Of a DNA stretch of 64,000 bases, positions 1-13,097 are shown in pieces. The notes beneath the pieces were generated by a model. The model searched no databases and was not told where the DNA came from. It saw only the letters and a program-made list of their open reading frames with translations. Source of the DNA: Albula goreensis (Eukaryota > Chordata > Actinopteri > Albuliformes > Albulidae); assembly GCA_022829145.1 (NCBI GenBank), contig CM040764.1:9506049-9570048 (forward strand), written 5' to 3'. Numbering within the stretch: position 1 is the first letter of the stretch; each line of letters starts with the position of its first letter. The position numbers were made by a program, and so were the translations under genes.

Positions 1-3000
1 GTGTCATAGGAGCTGGTCATGGGAGTGGGTCGTTTCTTATATGTACTTAAGAACCAATCAGCACCCAGCAACACAAGGAAGGAGGGCCTTATTTCCATCA
101 GCAATAAAAACGATTGATTGTTAAGCACTGCGGAGAATCCACCAGTTTTGTAATCTTTAGGTCGTAGTTTTTGTACATCATGTTAGAATCCTTTGTCTTC
201 CAGGGACCTTATCTTTGTGTTGGTGTGCGTTTTATTGATATGATATGTATATTTTAAAAGAATCCAATAATTTAGCTTTTTAAATGTGTAGAGAATCATG
301 ATGAAACATTCAAGGTTCTCTGCAGAATCAAAGCATGTTTTTCATAGATTTGTCCTTCATGCCACTCTCTGGTGAGTCAGGCAGGCATTGGAGGGTTTAG
401 CACAGACCTGGCCGAAGCCCATTCCTAGGCAAAAATTACCCCAGTTTTTAAAATGGGATGTTTTCCCTTTGTAAACGAGAAGGTACCAGAAGCCCGAAAC
501 AAACAGGTCTCTGCTAATCCCCCTGGGCCATTTTTAAACACAGTAAGTCTGCTTTGAAAGGAAATAAGTCTCTCCTGGGTGTCCCTGGGTAAGCCTGGGT
601 ATGTTTACTTCTGCTACAGTGTCATTGCAGGCCACGCATGAACATTAAAACAAGTGCGTGGCATCATGGTAGCAACGGAAAAGCCACGTGGCGACTGGTG
701 CCGATCTCGTTACAGAATGTTATAACTTTGTTTTATTTGTCCCTCCCCTCCGGAAATGAGCCGGAACTTTTTCCTGCAGCCTTGGAATGGGCCCGTTGCT
801 CAGCGGACAGGCTACACCTGAGGGACACCCAAACCACAAGCCGATTGGTTCTTAATTTGGCTCTGTAGTCATGTATCTCTAACTGAAGCCTAACGTGGGC
901 TAATTTCAGCTGAACTCAAGATAACAGATTCCTACTGTGTTTTATGGGTCAGAGTGAGACCACCACCCAGGTAGGGAGTATTTCATGTCTTTTTTAGCCA
1001 CAGTTTCTTCTATGTATGTTCCCACTCCCAACTCCCAGATTTGAACCTGCTTTTCAATTGTCTCAGGAGGGCAAATGACTGTGATCTCATAACTGCCGTA
1101 CATTTTGTTATGCGTTTATTGTAATATGCATAAAAAATAAAAAAAGATCAGACAGGACCTAAGAATATTCTAAAACTCCCACAATCTGTGAAGACTGCCA
1201 TTTCTTTGCTAAAATAATTTTATTTATATTTTTGGATGTAGGAATACTGGCTTGTGTCTGTGTCTGATGAATAAGGTTTCTCTGAATTCTCCCTGTCCCA
1301 TACCAGCTTCATCTTATTTTGCAATAGTATGATAAACAAAGAAATGTTTCTAGTCCATTTAGGATTTTTTAATTCTTCATTTTGTTTTATACTGTTTGTC
1401 TTGTACAAAAACACCTTTTTATTTATAAAAAGCATGTGACCCTGGTGACTGCTTCTGCTGTCTTCTCTCGTCTCTCTTTTTTTTTTTTTTGGTCTGGAGA
1501 TTTTTACCCTCAATTCTGTGTTTTGTGGTGCCATTCAATGACATTAGATACATTTGTACAATATGGAACAATTAATTGATGCAGGTTTCTACTGATGGCT
1601 GCAATATTGCTTTCTTATTACCACCACAAGGGGGCCCGCCTATCAGCTCCTTCACAGCTACTTTTTAACATGGCAGTCTGTCCCTTGGTCTTGTATATTT
1701 GTTTATTGGAAGGCTAAACTTTCCACATGAAAATTTAAAAAAACACATTTGTAGACCTGATCAGAACTGATCTACAGTTTGTTGAGTCCTGTGAATGACT
1801 GTAAGTGTCATGTATCTGTAGTCTAATTGTGCTGAGTAAATGAAATGAATAGGGATGACTGTATGTGTTCAGAGACGGATTGATCTAAATGTGATATGGA
1901 AGAATACAGAAAACATACCATTGGGAGCATCATGCAAAAAATACATGGAAAGTACATTATTGATGCAAGAAAAATATTTTTGCCTATCAGACAGTTGATG
2001 ACAATATTTAATAAACCAAATTCCGATGGTATTTTTAAATTAGTATTACAGTCAGTGTAGAAATAAATAATTTGTGTGAGAGAAGTATGGGAACAAGAAG
2101 TAGTGAGGCTGAATTACAGCTTCTGCTTCTCTGAAATTTACATAAATATCTCAATTTTACACCTGATGTTTTGTAAAAAAAAAAAAAAATATGGCCTTTT
2201 TACTTGTTGGCAGTTAGTGGTCATTTTAACATGGTGCCCTGTTTTACTTTAAAAAATTGCCCTCAGTTCTACTTACTTGATTTTTTTGGTTGATTGGATG
2301 AAAAGTTCTGTGCTCAAACAATGTCAGCAATGATTTGGATTCCCCAACACATAAGAAATGGTGCTTCAGTTGTATTATTCAGTGTGTTCTGGTCTTTGGT
2401 TTAGAACATTGTTCTGAATCACAGCCTCAATCAGAAAACTTCTGCACAGCCACATGATTTTGCATTTCCTCCTCTTGAAGATGACAGAACTGAACAGGGG
2501 CAATTGCTGCGCATGGGATTGTGGAAGCACATGTGTGAACGTCAGTATGTGTGTGTACATGCACATGGGATTCTGGAAGCATGTGCACATATGTGTGTGG
2601 GTGATCTTAATTATAATTCCTGGAAATGGAAATGCATGTGACATGTTTTTCTAGTTGCAGAGCTCATCTCACAGGTTTCTGATGCACTCTTCATTATGAA
2701 TCGTCTCTCTCGCAACTTTAAATAAGTTCTGACTGGCTCAAGTGGTCAGTCACTCATTGTAGCTCCTTGAACCTGGGCCATGCCTGTTAGCAGCAGGTAA
2801 ACAGGTTTACTGTCTGCAGATGGAGTCCGGCATGTGGCTGTATTCTCTGAGTGCAGCATCAAGTGCTTGGGAAGGCTTAATCTGTGTAATTGAATTCTCT
2901 AGGAATAATTTCCCGAATGAATTTTGGGTTTCTTAGTACAAGACCGTTTCTTGTTAAAGGGTTTAATATAGTTAATTTTATTCTTTTGTTTCATATACCA

Positions 3001-4890
3001 GCATATTGCAGAGGGGATCTTTGTATGTCTACATTACAGGCATTAAGCCGTAGATAAACAGATGAGCTGCTTCGCTGAGCTTATCAAATGTGCCCCCTAC
3101 AGGTCAGTGAAGAAAAAAAACATGAATACTTCTCATACTGAGAGACTGTATCACATACAGTCAAGATGAGCTGAATTCAAGTATTATGTGGATTTATTTC
3201 TTGGGGGTGCGTTCACTTGTCATGTTTAAACTCAATGTCATGGAGGTGTGACAACAACAGCATACACACATTCAAACACAAAAATGTGTGTGTGGAATAC
3301 AACCTCAAGGACTAGATTGCACATCCACACAGCTTTGATACAAATCCACATACATAACTGTAACAGCAGTGTGAATATTTAAAAAGTAACCTTGAAAATT
3401 AATTACTCTGTACTTTAAATGAAATTAATTCAGGGAGTGAGCTACGTCTTTGAAGTGTGAAAAAGATTTAACCAATATTATTTTAAGTGGGTGCTTGTTG
3501 ATTTCAGTTTGTATGAATTCTCACATATTTACATACTCACACATTCTCTTCACAAAGGCCCAAAATATCGGCGACCATGTTTTATAAATAAACACATTGG
3601 TACTGTGCCTGTGCAGTGTTCTGCAAAGGCCTGCTACACATGGTATCCCCGCTGTAGCTACACCATTTTATGTGCGGGCGTTTTTCATTCACAATTCCTT
3701 TCTGATATCATCCCGCTCCCATGTTTATTAAACAGATGGCATGGGTGAAAGACAATAAAGAGTTAATCAAGAACTGACCAGCATAGAGTAAGCAAATGTC
3801 AGAAAATTCCACAGAGGTGTGAGTGACAAGACCCTTTCCTCTCACACCTTTCAACGGCCCCCCGCCGCCCCCATCTCACCCCTTCTATTTGGGACTTTCC
3901 ATTCATGCTATTTCACAGGGGCAATGACACTGACGGTGACATCTGTCACCACGTGGTAACTCAGATTGCGTTCGTAATGGCCAGTTATCATGTGGTCAGG
4001 GAAGACATGGTAAGGCACCACTCACCATGTGAAGCACCAGTAGAATTAAAATGCATGCATTCTGTATAACTGCTCATTAAGCGTAATCTGCACAAGGCAA
4101 CAAGGCATCATAACTGTCATGTCAATCATACATGTACCTGTAAGATGTGGCGAGGTGTGTGATTTAGAATGCCCCAGGTATGGCAGACTCTGAGACAGAG
4201 CAGCTCTGTGTTCTTACGTACGTTGGGAGGGGTTATGGGGCATTATGGGAAGGGGCAGCACAGTGTGCATGGACTGTGTTCCTGAGCAGTGTCTTTACAG
4301 TGGGAGGTACTCAGAGGCCCTGCAAGAGGGTACATTTTTAATCGATTAAGTTGTATACTTTCGGGTGACATCAGTCAGAAACTTACTGGCGAACCTTAAG
4401 TGGAAACAAATGTATAAATAGCACCGAAAGTCTGTTTGCTCATAATCATAGGGGTACCTTTTCTGAGCACTAATATCGGCCCTTTAATGGATCGTTTGGT
4501 GTGACAGACCTGTTAAAGGTCATTTATGGAATACTGCAGTATGATGTGTTTCCATATCCATTTAGGTTGTGACCGGGAACAGCTGCGGGACTGGAGCTGG
4601 GGACAGTGATGTTTGGCCTGCATGGGGCTGACCTGAGTGATCAATGAAAATGGAAAATGACTTTATCAGAGACTGTCCTGATCCACTGTGCTGGAATGGG
4701 TCCTGCAGTCCTCTAGGCCACTCTCCAGAACCACAATACACAAAGTGACTGACAGTAAGTGCATTCATAAAGAGCAGAGATCAGAAAGCCGTAATTACAT
4801 CACCATCATCCTATAATAAATTGTGGTATGTTATTGTACAGATGTGTCAGTATCTTTAAACACACAGTATTTCATTCATTACAAAACTCA
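1..4890. other. Intergenic, no gene seen
   Basis: No coding exon is recognisable here. The open frames present are short, not bounded by convincing splice or start contexts, and carry no known domain. The stretch is AT-rich with small T and A runs and TG/CA-rich patches near 2500-2620. One candidate CTCF-type site lies at 3090-3103 (minus) and is listed separately. It lies downstream of the minus-strand NFIL3-like gene. Confidence 0.6.
3090..3103 (-). promoter_or_regulatory. Candidate CTCF-type site
   Basis: Read on the minus strand, CCTGTAGGGGGCAC matches the vertebrate CTCF core CCASYAGRKGGCRS at 13 of 14 positions, with T instead of A at position 3. This is a motif match only; occupancy cannot be judged from sequence. 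Confidence 0.35.
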
Positions 4891-5750
4891 TTGCACTCGC
4901 ACTCGCACTCGGACTTACACTCGGACTTACACTCGGACACTCACTCGGACACTCACTCTGACTTACACTCGGACTCGCACTCGGACTTACACTCGGACAC
5001 ACTCGGACTTGCACTTGGACACTCACTCTGACTTACACTCTGACTTACACTCTGACTTACACTCGGACTTGCACTCGGACTTACACTCGGACACTCACTC
5101 GGACACTCACTCTGACTTACACTCGGACTTGCACTCTGACTTACACTCGGACTTGCACTCGGACACTCACTCTGACTTACACTCGGACTTACACTCCGAC
5201 ACGCACTCGGACTTGCACTCGAACTTGCACTCGGACTCGGACTTGCACTCGGACACGCACTCTGACTTACACTCGGACTTACACTCGGACTCGCACTCGG
5301 ACTTACACTCTGACTTACACTCGGACTTACACTCTGACTTACACTCTGACTTGCACTCTGAATTACACTCGGACTTGCACTCGGACTTGCACTCTGACTT
5401 ACACTCGGACTTACACTCTGACTTGCACTCTGACTTACACTCTGAATTACACTCTGACTTACACTCGGACTTACACTCTGACTTACACTCTGACTTGCAC
5501 TCTGAATTACACTCGGACTTGCACTCTGAATTACACTCTGACTTGCACTCTGAATTACACTCGGACTTGCACTCTGAATTACACTCGGACTTGCACTCTG
5601 AATTACACTCTGACTTGCACTCTGAATTACACTCGGACTTGCACTCTGAATTACACTCTGACTTGCACTCTGAATTACACTCGGACTTGCACTCTGAATT
5701 ACACTCGGACACGCACTCGGACTTGCACTCGGACTCGCACTTGGACTTTT
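4891..5750. repeat. Hexamer-based minisatellite with 24-bp higher-order repeat
   Basis: About 860 bp built from 6-bp units of the type ACTCGG, ACTTAC and ACTTGC, which pair into 12-bp units. In the right-hand part the array is homogenised into a 24-bp unit. The marker GAATTAC recurs at 5504, 5528, 5552, 5576, 5600, 5624, 5648, 5672 and 5696, exactly 24 bp apart. Because every unit length is a multiple of three and the units lack stops in several frames, long open frames appear on both strands (His-Ser-Asp-Leu type on plus, Ser-Glu-Cys-Lys type on minus). These are by-products of the repeat and I do not call them genes. The left edge (4891-5000) is the most diverged, with the unit changing to ACTCGC. 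Confidence 0.95.
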
Positions 5751-8536
5751 ACAAAATGTTTAGGGAGGTGGTCATCATGGCAAATGTACAACAACGACTC
5801 CCACTCATTTCTCAGCATGGTCCCACACTGGAGATTACAGTGTCTCCCCCCCCCATCCCGCCTGCACTATTCAGCCATATTCTGCATGTACTGCTGATGT
5901 TTGTTTAACCATGTGCTGATGGGAAGTTGCTGCTGCTGATGTCTGATGTTCCGTGTGAAAAGCTGCTCTGTAACCCAGAGGCTGGTTCCCTCACCCCTGA
6001 CCGCTGAATTCCTGTGAACGTTTGTCATTCACTCCTTTTCCTCACCACAGGCCCAGCCACTCGGTCACTGTCAGACGCGCAGACACACCAACTTGTATTA
6101 TGGATGTGATGTAGCTATCTTGGTGCTAAAATTACAATGCAAATTTGGGGCGTTACTTTTCCACCTAGTTGGGTGAAGTCCTATGTCATCATTCTCTGCT
6201 TTTGTTTCATGAATATTTGTTGGGGTAAAATCAGGAAGGATATTCTGGTGAAGTGAAACTTCTCAAGCCTCATTGTGACCCTGCGCCCACCCTCAGTTTT
6301 GGGACTGGACTTTGCTGTGGCTTTCATTGTCAAACCATTTCAGTCGCCTCCAATTTTCAATCATGTGACAGTTATGTCTGTTAAAGGCCCAGTGTGCATT
6401 TCAGATAGGAAGTCTCAGCTCCCTGTGTTTCACACTACATACACACACACACACACACACACGCACTGTCACACATACTCATGCAAGTCTGACTGACAAC
6501 GGTCTAATGGGAGGAGGAGAGGAGCTTATTCCTCACTTCAATTCCCCTGTCGCCACAGAACATACACAAAGTGTACCCAACCCAACTTCTGAGTATATAC
6601 AGTATACCCACCGGTTAGTTTTATCACCATCACTACATCTGGGCTTTGAGTTACTTCTCAGACAGTACACCACTCTCCTCGTTTATGGCTGCACTGCTGC
6701 TTATGAGCACATGCACAGTTCTCACACACATGCATACTTGGAGTGTATGTTTAACAAACATGCGTGCATAGGCATTCTGGCATCCTCATGCAGAATTCAG
6801 CAGCAGAGACCTTAGAATTGTAATGTTCCAAAACTGATTTGTCCTTCTGTAAAGTAAGAACCTCTTTCATGTGTGACTGTTTCAAACTCCATGAGCAGTA
6901 ACATTTAATATGATGAATAATGCAGTCTTTTAATTATATTTTAATCAGTGTTTGAATGTGTGTTCGCGTTTGAGACAGTGGGCGTCTAAACATGCTTTTG
7001 GGAATTTGCGTGTTCATGTGTTGCAGTGTGTTTTTGTGAGTGAGTCTCGATTTGTGAGTGTGTGTGACAACACATATCTTCACTCCAAAGTGTGAAAAGA
7101 ATGATGGGTGTGTTTGCCTGTTTATTCTGCTGCGGTGGAGTTTTCCTGTGGTTTGACAAGTGTGCAGTCAGTGCTCCTCCCCTTCCTCACTCTGTCCTCC
7201 CCTCAAGTAGGTGGAGGGGAAGGCGGGGGGGTCAAAACCCACTGCAGATATCTCTTTATATGTTTTATGCGTCTGTCGTGGGGTTTGGCCTCCAAATGAT
7301 GCTGACAGAAAACAACACAGCTTATTTTGTCTAGACAGGAGAACAAAACAGACCAAGATAAGGGATTGAGTGACTTCTGGTGGGACATTAAACTAGATAG
7401 GCCTCATCAACAAAGCCATGTGATTATATTTCAGGTTCACTCACACCGGTTACACCGTCTGTTACTGTAAATTATGTTCAAATTGCACTTGTTCAAATTT
7501 CATGCACTGTTTCCAAACACTCTTTTGAGAACAGACTGACTCCTTTATTCCGCACCCACGATTTTGTATGTAGTTTTTCAGCACTATTTGATTTTCATAC
7601 AGTATTTGTCATAATGTATGTACTGTTACCACAGTACAAATATTAGTATGTATTTTCTGATATATGAAATGTATGTATTATTGCATGTGTGTTTGCACAA
7701 GCAGACAAGAAAGAGGTTGAGAGCAGGCTATTCAGCCAATCTGCAGATAGAGACTGACAAACAGGTAAGCACAGCATTCCAACTATGAAGGTGTGTTGTT
7801 GGATTGGTATCAGACATTTTCTCCTGCTTTCGTCTGTCTAGGGAAAACATCAGTTTGATCACTACACAAAGTTCTTCACTGATCTGTGAATGTTTTTGCT
7901 CAGAACTCGAGGGAGCAGTAAATGAGATGCATTGAATCAAATGGATTTGAATCAGTATTATTCAGTCTTCCACAGGTATTTGGTCAACAGGCTCACATTA
8001 ACTGAAAAATGACATAAGAAATATATATTGCATTGAAGACGTGATATCATACTGTAACATGACTCAAGGTCATATCCCATGTGTTGGGAGTTTCATCTGT
8101 TTAACTTGGTTTGGATTGCACAAAATTGTGAATTTGTTTTTAAATGCATTAATGTATTCAATCTGCATATCTGTGGTTTACACTGAAAGCTTTGGGCCCT
8201 GTGCACCTCACTGGGCGTATATGGAGGTCCCTCCACCGCCTGGGCAGGGGTGTACACTCCCACCTCTACCAAAACTTCACCTGGAAGGGGAATTCATGAT
8301 CCTCACCATCCTGGATATGAACAGTGGAAAACAACATGGGTCCATATGCACATATTTAAGGGTGTTCACTTAATTGAAATGGGAATCATACCGATTGTTT
8401 ATGGTTTGCCCTAAACCCAGTGATAAAAAACATCGGACTGTTAGTCCAATGTGGGCATTGAATCTTATCCAACTGCTGTTTTCTTTTTTTGTTTAAAATT
8501 TCAAGCACATTAGGTGAAAAATCCTGACTGTTGCTG
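5751..8536. other. Intergenic / 3' flank of the NFIL3-like gene
   Basis: No coding exon is seen. It contains a short (AC)n run at 6440-6462 and TG-rich sequence at 6950-7070. The part nearest 8536 should include the 3' untranslated region of the minus-strand bZIP gene. A canonical polyadenylation hexamer on the minus strand (TTTATT on plus) occurs at 7544-7549, about 1 kb beyond the stop codon. Confidence 0.5.
7544..7549 (-). terminator. Candidate polyadenylation signal for the NFIL3-like gene
   Basis: AATAAA on the minus strand, about 990 bp past the stop codon of the bZIP reading frame. It would give a 3' UTR of ordinary length for an NFIL3-type gene. In AT-rich sequence such hexamers arise by chance, so this is a candidate only. 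Confidence 0.25.
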
Positions 8537-9292
8537 CTATTTTTTCTCAGGTGTCATGGCCTCAGTCTGACAGGTATGTCCTCCTGCCTGGAGGGCTTGG
8601 GGTGGTGGTGTCCTGCTCTGGCTTCTTCCATTTGAGCTGCGCCCCGGGATCTTCAGCCTCAGCTTGTGGGGCAGGGCAGCCTCAGGCAGAGCAGGGACCT
8701 GCTGCTCCTCCCCCTCTTGACTCGCCCCTCTGTGCACACGGATGGGGCTGGCTGTAGGGATGCTGACCCAGGTCGCAGAGGGAGTGGCCGAGAGTGGGGG
8801 TGGGAATGTGCATGCCGCATTGCCCAAAAAGGTGTGAGTGTCGAAGTTGTACCGCCCTGCAACAGAGGGATGGGTTGGCATAAAGGCAGAGCTGAGGGTT
8901 TTACAAACTGCCTCAGGCCTGGGGAGAGGATGTGGGCGGGGCATGGTGAGCAGCTGCAGCAAGTTGTGCTTGGGGGCGGGGTTAGAATGGGGGGCAGGAC
9001 CAAACAGTCCAAAGTGGTGCCTCAGGGCTAGCAGCTCGGCTCGCAGGTGAGCGTTCTCCTCGCTCAGGGCTAGCAGGTGGCGCTCCAGCTCAATGTTGCT
9101 GGCCCGCCGCCTCTCTCTCGAGCGCTTGGCCGATTCGTTGTTCTTGTGCCGCTTCTGCCAGTAGGAGGCGTCCTTCTTCTCCTCAGGGGTGAACTCCCGC
9201 CTGCGCCGTGGCTGGGGTCCTCCGATGCTCTCCCATACCAGCATGGTGCCTGCCGCTGTACCCTCCTCCTCCTCCCCACTGCCAGACATCAT
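8537..9292 (-). CDS. nfil3-like: NFIL3/E4BP4-like bZIP transcription factor (251 aa)
   Basis: This encodes a nuclear basic leucine-zipper repressor of the NFIL3 (E4BP4) family, which binds D-box sites (TTAYGTAA type) as a dimer and opposes PAR-bZIP activators in circadian, immune and metabolic gene control. The family hallmark [17 protein letters not shown] precedes the basic region (about residues 33-48). The basic region has the [13 protein letters not shown] core at 51-63, and the zipper has leucines exactly seven apart at L69, L76, L83 and L90. The C-terminal part keeps LPHKLRLK (207-214), as in NFIL3 (LPHKLRIK). Human NFIL3 is 462 aa, so this is a short paralogue; fish carry several such nfil3 paralogues. 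The whole protein lies in one exon, as is typical for NFIL3. The start is the double ATG at 9287-9292, which follows an acceptor-like CTGCAG ending two bases upstream, consistent with an untranslated 5' exon. M17 is an alternative start. It shares strand with onecut3. Family assignment is firm; which fish paralogue it is remains open. Confidence 0.93.
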   Translation of the reverse strand: MMSGSGEEEEGTAAGTMLVWESIGGPQPRRRREFTPEEKKDASYWQKRHKNNESAKRSRERRRASNIELERHLLALSEENAHLRAELLALRHHFGLFGPAPHSNPAPKHNLLQLLTMPRPHPLPRPEAVCKTLSSAFMPTHPSVAGRYNFDTHTFLGNAACTFPPPLSATPSATWVSIPTASPIRVHRGASQEGEEQQVPALPEAALPHKLRLKIPGRSSNGRSQSRTPPPQALQAGGHTCQTEAMTPEKK

Positions 9293-12200
9293 TACTGCAG
9301 ACAGGTGGGTCCACAGAGATCAAAGAGGCCGGAGGGGTGATGTTCTTTTGGGGAATGTAGTAGAGAGAAAATGTAGTCACAGGGCTAATTTATGTATAAA
9401 ACACAAAGTCCTCAAGTCATGCAGTTTCCCCTTGGTCTGCTTTTGGCATCATATCCCTCTGGAGACCTTTCTCTAATCTTCTATTCAGTCATGGCAGAGA
9501 TGCATTGTGGGTAAAGTTCCTCATTGGACCAAAGGGAGAGTCCCAACATGGTGGGCAGAGGGGCGATTAAGAGGGATCTGGAGGGGGTCACAGGGCGACA
9601 GCTTTTGGCACTGTTTCTCCTCTTTTATCTCTATATTCAATCACACTGAAAGCTCAGCAACTAGATTTTCGTATCAGCTGAATCTCTGCTGACCTGTCTG
9701 TAGTCTGTTGGCCTCCTAAAGGGATGCTTCAGGTGAAGCTTTTATTTTCAGCAGTCACAGGCATCAATGGAAGTGGAACCTGAAGGACACTTCTTCTCTC
9801 TCTTTTAATAAGAATTTCCTCGATTTTTTTGTGTGTAGTGTCTCTTCGTCTTCTAGAAAGGAAAGGCAACAAACTTACATTATTCCAAATGTAAAACATT
9901 TGTGTACATGTTGCTAAAAAATACCAATATAACCATAAACAAAATATAACTTAACAAGGAAAGAGAGCATTTGTTTATCAGTGTTTTAGCCAATAACATT
10001 TAAAAGCAACTAGGTCTGGCAAAAGCATGTTGAATAAGTTTGGAATAATTATATGTATCTTAAAATCAATCTCAAAAAAGCACAATATTTTCAAATGCAA
10101 ACAAAACTTGATATGTGGAGTGATGGTGCTAACATCACCAAAAATGATTAATCTTAAGAGGACTTCATTATACTTGTTACTGTGTATCGTATGTATTAAT
10201 CTTCGTTTAACCTCATGTTGAGATAAGTCCTGAGTGTTCTCCTGGCAGGCAGGATGTGGTATTGCTGCCCAGTCACTGGCCTCACTGTTTTTAGTGACAC
10301 ACAACAAGATGGGAAACGTTTCAAAATTTCAATCCGCTATTTGAACCTTTTTCAGCTTTTTTTAATTCTTTTTTTAAATAAATTGTATTCTTAAGCCACT
10401 CCTGTCCCAAAACTGTCCTCTGAAGAATGCACTAGAATGCAGACTGAATGCACTGAACAGCCTACCAGTCACCTCATGGAGCAATCGATTGCACAGGACG
10501 AGTGGCATTGTGGTTTCGTCAGGCTGAGCTGAACCTTTTCATTGGTCATATTTGGATTTTGACACTTCTGGTATCTTACCCACAAACACCCCCATCACAA
10601 GCACTTTTGATGGCATGTGAAGATAACACCATCTTCATCTATCCGCCAATTAAGTGTGATACTGCAGCATGAAAATGCATCCTGATCCTCTCTGAACAGC
10701 ATATTTAAATCAAGCCTCGCACTTCGAGTTGACAGCTAGTAATAGCACATACGCACTCACATATGATACGCAGGGCCCCATTAACAAGCTTTTGTTCTAT
10801 TTTGAACTGCACGGGAAGACGAGTACACATTTCGAAGTCGTTGGTAACTGAACCGAGCATAGAGATTTGTCACATCTGATGTGTGAGGGGCAGTGGCACT
10901 CGTATAGCAGTGTTAAATAATTGTTAGGAATCTGGCCTAAGGTAGGAGGACTGAATGCTACCGAAGGCACAGCAGCTGCACATTTGATCATGGCACCTCG
11001 TCTCATTCTCTTCAGTAAATATCCAGTTAGTGGATAGTGTGGAAAATGTGAATCGTGTAAGTCGGTGGGACATCCTTGTTGTATTGATGTTTGATTTTAG
11101 GTGCTAGGCCTGTTAGTTTATGAAAATGGCCAATATAAATGGTTGCAAAGTGTCAACTACCTTGCCTGTCTTCTAAATTCGATAAGTAATTTGCGTGAAC
11201 ACATCAGATGTGTGACATTTACATAAGATTAAGTTAGCAGCTTTTTATATTCACAAGCCATGTTTATCTCTTGACATGATATGTGTTTTTTATATTGATA
11301 TGTGGTGATTACAGAGAGGTGGCATCATGAATCCTGTGATTTGGTAGTAATGTGACAGAATTCTTTCATGGTACAAACACATGAATGTTTTCAGTGTATG
11401 CTTCAAATATTTACATAAATACATCCAACAACAATTATGTCATATGTTCAACAGGTGTTCTAGTTCTTAGACACTTTGTATGTTCATGTTAATTGTGTGA
11501 AACTCACATAGACAAGTGCCATCTATATTACATAAACAAGGGATTTCACCAAAGAAATACATTTTCAGATAAAGACTGGGATCTTCCCTCTTCTTATAGG
11601 GCACTTGTATTGCTTATCTTACCCATTAAAAGCAGAAAGCAACTTTATTCTACTAGGATTACAACCCATTTGCACTGTAACATGAGAGCAGAAAGACCGA
11701 TGTCTGTCATTAGCTGAAAGAGCATTTCTCCATCTTAGTCTCTGATACAAGAAAGAGTCACTCATATGAAATGGTCATTTCTAAAAATGTGTACTATATT
11801 TATGCAATACTCATATATTTGAAATATTCGCTTAATTCTGCTTGAATTCAAATTTATAGAAATAAGAAGTGAAAATGACAACCATATCCTGCATGTTTGC
11901 ACTTGCATCGCAAACCCACCACCACCATAATTTAGGCGGGTGGCAATGACTACCTTATGTGGTTTAAGTGTGGACATTAAAAAAGGTTTAAAACACCTTC
12001 TGAATGTTACTCTTTCCTTCAGTGGATGATAAGTTGAAGGCTTTATTGTGGAAATTCGAATTCCGAACAAATAATACGAATTCCACACAAATCATATCGA
12101 TTTATTGCTTTAGTTATCACCGAATTTGCAGTTCAATTTTTATATTTGCAAAAATACATACATGAAATGACATGATGGCTTCTAGAAGCCAACGGATGGG

Positions 12201-12539
12201 CTATATGCACCAAAGCATTTCTTTCGTTTCCTACAAACGAAAAAGTACAGCCCCTACTAAGGTTACTAAAATAAGAAAGAAGTTGTGAAAACACTACCGG
12301 AAGTAAGTATAACAAGATGCATGCAGTAGCAGCATGTAAGTCCGTCTATCTAATTGCATAAACGCAATCATCCGTATGTCGTTAATGTCACATGATATAG
12401 ATAATCCCCTGCTTTTTAAGGTGAAGTACACATTAGAATTCCAGTCTCCATTGTTAAACAATTTCCTATGATAAACATATTTCGTCGACCCCTTTATCGT
12501 AAGTCACTTTCTATTCGTTTCCCGTATAGCTATTTTATG

Positions 12540-12720
12540 GCCGTTTTCCCCACTTCGGTTGGTGGGCGTGCATTGTTACTGGAAGGGGAAGACGGTGAGG
12601 GTCCTTGGGTGCTTTTGAAGAACTACATGCTGTAGCGGTGCTTGCGCTTCCTGAGAGCGCGTCCTCCCGGGGGCCCTTTTGACCGCCGCACCTGCTGTTT
12701 ATTGTCACATGGCTGTTAAA
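12540..12720. promoter_or_regulatory. CpG-rich block, possible promoter of the NFIL3-like gene
   Basis: A sharply bounded GC- and CpG-rich interval inside AT-rich DNA, about 3.3 kb upstream of the bZIP start codon. It includes GC-box-like GGTGGGCGTG (about 12561-12570), a CCCGGGGGCCC run and several CGC trinucleotides. NFIL3 genes usually have an untranslated first exon upstream of the coding exon, so a detached promoter of this kind is plausible. No TSS motif decides it. It could equally be an enhancer. Confidence 0.3.
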
Positions 12721-13072
12721 CGCTTTCGAATGTTATGTTAGCAGCTGTTTGTTCTCGCTCCAGTGCCCGAGATTTTTTTATCAACTGATATCCTATTGGC
12801 CTCAATTTTGATTCACTCCACACACGTACACATCCACTTTATCCTACACATATTATCAGGAAATTTCTGTTGAACTTTTTACTTTGTAATACATATGAAG
12901 TAATGTGCAATGAATGAAACAGACTGTACATAAATTTTTACAATGCACATAGACTTATTAAAAACATAAATCATCGTCAATCCTAAATATGTGAGTCTGA
13001 CCATTAATTTTGGAAAACACACCACTGATCTGCTTCAGTAACATGTTACATTAGCTGTTTTTTTTTTTTTTT

Positions 13073-13097
13073 TGTTTGTTTGTTTGTTTGTTTGTTT
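13073..13097. repeat. (TTTG)n microsatellite
   Basis: Follows a T homopolymer at 13058-13073 and consists of about six TTTG units. Simple repeat with no associated gene. Confidence 0.9.

Noticed and set aside
1624..1637. CCACAAGGGGGC as a CTCF site; similarly CCAAAAGGGGGCAG near 38020
   Set aside because: Two or more mismatches to the core consensus.
4823..5908. 361-codon plus-strand frame and 181-codon minus-strand frame over the minisatellite
   Set aside because: Produced by stop-free 6/12/24-bp units. Both strands open, no domain, no splice or promoter context.
8551..9476. Several plus-strand frames opposite the NFIL3-like exon
   Set aside because: Antisense shadows of the bZIP coding sequence.
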